Shown: positions 5,431-7,576 of the stretch, one piece after another
Position numbering within the stretch: position 1 is the stretch's first letter
How the letters are laid out: each line of letters opens with the position of its first letter
Source: Rickettsia typhi
Lineage (GTDB): Bacteria > Pseudomonadota > Alphaproteobacteria > Rickettsiales > UBA1997
DNA length: 7,576 nt
Direction of reading: 5' to 3'
Assembly: GCA_945888585.1 (NCBI GenBank)
Contig: CAMDAI010000059.1
Location: 1-7,576 of the forward strand
Notes under the pieces: model-generated
Database searches by the model: none
Told to the model about the DNA's origin: nothing
Seen by the model: only the letters and a program-made list of their open reading frames with translations
Made by a program: the position numbers and the translations under genes

Positions 5431-7576
5431 ATGGTTTCCATAATACCCTCATTTGTTGCCTGCTATTTTCTTTTTATAGGAATATTCATATTAAAGCAGA
5501 ATAAAAATAACAGACTTGCTAAAATTTTGTTTTTTATATGTTTGACTACTTTTGCCTGGCAATTTACATGGTCAATTCTTTTTCAATCTAGTGAGTTTGG
5601 TAATGGATTGATATTAGCAAAAGTTGGGTGGGTTTTTATTTTGTTTTTACCAACTGCTTTATATCATTTTTTAACTGTACTTAGTCAAAAGAAAGGTGAG
5701 ATGAGGAAAGTTTTTTACTCATATTGTTTTTCCTTGGTTTTGTTAGTTTTTCTTTTATTTTCAAATTTTCTAATTTCTGGATTATATTCTTATCATTGGG
5801 GATATTATCCCAAAGGTGGAATTCTCCATCCGCTCCATGTTATACAAACGTCCGTAGTTGTTTTGCGTGGCTTATATATTACATATCAAAAACAAAAAAC
5901 TGCTACATTTAAAATAAAGTCACAATTGCGTTATTGTATAATTGGTCTTCTGATCTACTTATTTGCGGCGATTGATTATTTATGTAATTATGGAATTGAG
6001 TTTTATCCTCCCGGAATAATTTTTATTACGTTCGGGCTCACAATTATAAGTTATACAATTATAAAACATAAACTACTTGATATAACTTCAGCTATCAGTG
6101 TTGTTGTATCTCGCATTATCATTTATTCGATATTTATATCTATTTTTATCATTTGCTATTTTTTTATTACCGGAAGTTTATTACCGGATAATCAGGTTGT
6201 TGTTGCTATTGGTCTCGTTATATTTATTTTTGTTTGTGAGGGTTATGGTTATGTAAAAGAGAAGATACAAAATTTACTAGAAATCTTTTTAGTAAAAGAT
6301 GAAAAGAAATATCAAAATGCAATTAATTTATTAAATAAAAATTTGGAGACATGCGTTTCTTTGGAGGATTTGCATGGCTTTATAAAATATTTTTCTTCAG
6401 TTATACTTGATGCAAAATTGCTCAGTTTTTATGTTAGAGATGATATATTGGTAATTAGTGACAGTAAAGATTTGCCAAAAAATCATTATGTTTCTTTTGT
6501 CAGTCAGGAAAAGAAATTAGCCTCAATAAACATAAGTGATGATTTTGCTAAAAAAGTAATTGAATCCAGGTCTTTCGTTGATGATTCAAGGCTTGATCAG
6601 GAAGGATTGGAAATTGATAAATTCAATAAAATTTTTATTCCTTTTATTGCATCTGAAAATATGTTTGGTTTCATGATGATATCTCCCAATGCCCAGTTAA
6701 TTTCTAATAAGAGTTATAAAATTTTTGATCTTTTAACAAGTCAAATCGGCATTGCTCTTGATAGAATAAAAGCTTATAGAAAAATACATTTACAGCGGGA
6801 ACAATTTCTTAAAGAAAAAATAGAAATAACAAAATCTCTTGCTGGATCTATCGCTCATGAAATGCGCAATCCTTTGAATGCAATTAATTTATCGTTAAAA
6901 AACATATTAGAATTATTGCCCAAGAAAGCTGACATTGAGAAAAAACTTTGTTTTTCTGATGATCGGTTACAAAAAATTAATGAATATGGATTAATCATTG
7001 TCAATTCTATTAGAAGAACTAATCAGGTTATTGATGCAACTCTTAATGATTTAAAAGGTAAAAAGCTAAATGTAAAAGATTTGAAAAGTTTTTATGCTTT
7101 AAAATTGGTTCAGAAAGTTGTTGTGGAATATGGTTATAAAAGCAACGAAGAAAAAGAAAAAGTTAAGCTGAACATGGTAGATGATTTTATTTTTAAGGTA
7201 GATGAAGATTTGTTTTTTTACGTTATTTTTAATTTAATAAAAAATGCTCTTTATTATCTAAGCGAATATCCGGATTCTACTATTACTATCACTTCTAAAT
7301 CGGACGAAGATTTTAATTATATTTCTGTTCATGATACTGGTCCCGGGGTTCCTGCAGAAAAGATTGAAGAGTTGTTTGGAGATTTTGTCACTTCTGGGAA
7401 AAAAGGTGGAACCGGTTTGGGATTGGCATTTTGTAAGAGAACAATGAAATCTTTTAATGGAGATATTTGGTGTGAGTCGGAGTTTGGAAAATATACTGAT
7501 TTTATTATGAAATTTCCAAAGGTAGCTTCAAGTGAAAAAATCTCTAAAACAGAAGAAATAAACGTTGATGATGCTT
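5431..7576 (+). CDS. Membrane sensor histidine kinase (7TM-type, GAF-like, HisKA, HATPase), 3' end outside window
   Basis: The frame runs from ATG 5431, just after an in-frame TGA at 5425, to the window edge without a stop: 715 codons. The first hydrophobic segment begins at residue 2, supporting the start, though no Shine-Dalgarno sequence is seen. About seven membrane segments fill residues 2-212 and end in ISYTIIKHKLLDIT, like the end of the 7TM histidine-kinase sensor domain. Two more hydrophobic segments lie near 226-250 and 255-270. A GAF-like domain covers about 300-450 (KIFIPFIASENMFGFMMIS). The kinase core has H476 in SIAHEMRNPLNAI, the N box FNLIKNA (600-606), DTGPGVP (635-641) and GGTGLGL (659-665), all intact. 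The region GLAFCKRTMKSFNGDIWCES recalls kinase cores of the CqsS/LqsS quorum-sensing type, from memory. The sequence leaves in a polar linker after the HATPase domain, so a C-terminal receiver is plausible but unseen. The likely partner is the receiver-Hpt protein encoded upstream. Confidence 0.93.
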   Translation, partial: MVSIIPSFVACYFLFIGIFILKQNKNNRLAKILFFICLTTFAWQFTWSILFQSSEFGNGLILAKVGWVFILFLPTALYHFLTVLSQKKGEMRKVFYSYCFSLVLLVFLLFSNFLISGLYSYHWGYYPKGGILHPLHVIQTSVVVLRGLYITYQKQKTATFKIKSQLRYCIIGLLIYLFAAIDYLCNYGIEFYPPGIIFITFGLTIISYTIIKHKLLDITSAISVVVSRIIIYSIFISIFIICYFFITGSLLPDNQVVVAIGLVIFIFVCEGYGYVKEKIQNLLEIFLVKDEKKYQNAINLLNKNLETCVSLEDLHGFIKYFSSVILDAKLLSFYVRDDILVISDSKDLPKNHYVSFVSQEKKLASINISDDFAKKVIESRSFVDDSRLDQEGLEIDKFNKIFIPFIASENMFGFMMISPNAQLISNKSYKIFDLLTSQIGIALDRIKAYRKIHLQREQFLKEKIEITKSLAGSIAHEMRNPLNAINLSLKNILELLPKKADIEKKLCFSDDRLQKINEYGLIIVNSIRRTNQVIDATLNDLKGKKLNVKDLKSFYALKLVQKVVVEYGYKSNEEKEKVKLNMVDDFIFKVDEDLFFYVIFNLIKNALYYLSEYPDSTITITSKSDEDFNYISVHDTGPGVPAEKIEELFGDFVTSGKKGGTGLGLAFCKRTMKSFNGDIWCESEFGKYTDFIMKFPKVASSEKISKTEEINVDDA

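Noticed and set aside
5724..5912. Short + strand frame inside the kinase gene
   Set aside because: It overlaps the membrane region of the kinase in another frame; its hydrophobicity comes from the T-rich codons of the real gene.

Overview
The window is AT-rich (by eye roughly 30% GC) and dense with genes, all on the + strand. It looks like part of a low-GC Gram-negative genome: it holds an outer-membrane FadL-type barrel, a multi-domain phosphorelay protein and a large membrane sensor kinase. Low GC, lysine-rich proteins, poor ribosome-binding sites and A-tract frameshifts would suit a host-associated proteobacterium, for example of Rickettsiales, Holosporales or Legionella type. That placement is an inference; no rRNA or other marker gene is present.

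Layout: (1) positions 1-920 are the 3' two-thirds of a FadL/OmpP1 outer-membrane transporter gene, cut by the window edge. (2) 1068-2360 encodes a soluble signalling protein with receiver-receiver-Hpt architecture. (3) 2484-4692 is a lysine-rich locus of unknown function spread over three overlapping frames. Its N-terminal 48-bp tandem repeat shows directly where one extra A breaks the first frame. Net correction of the three frame changes would give one protein of about 735 residues. (4) 4894-5394 encodes a small hotdog-fold acyl-thioesterase with a good Shine-Dalgarno sequence. (5) 5431 to the window end is a large sensor histidine kinase (membrane region of 7TM type, GAF-like domain, HisKA, HATPase). 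It follows the thioesterase after 36 bp, still has no stop at the right edge, and may continue into a receiver domain.

The genes suggest a signalling theme. The thioesterase and the membrane kinase are adjacent and probably co-transcribed. A receiver/Hpt phosphorelay protein lies on the same strand, and a hydrophobic-compound porin is nearby. A testable reading is a lipid- or acyl-derived signal made or tuned by the thioesterase, sensed by the kinase and passed through the Hpt protein. Only domain identities and order are seen; the functional link is inferred. The unknown locus in the middle may be a decaying gene, a gene rescued by slippage at A-tracts, or one affected by assembly errors. 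No tRNA, rRNA, CRISPR array, insertion sequence or gene-free stretch longer than about 200 bp was seen.
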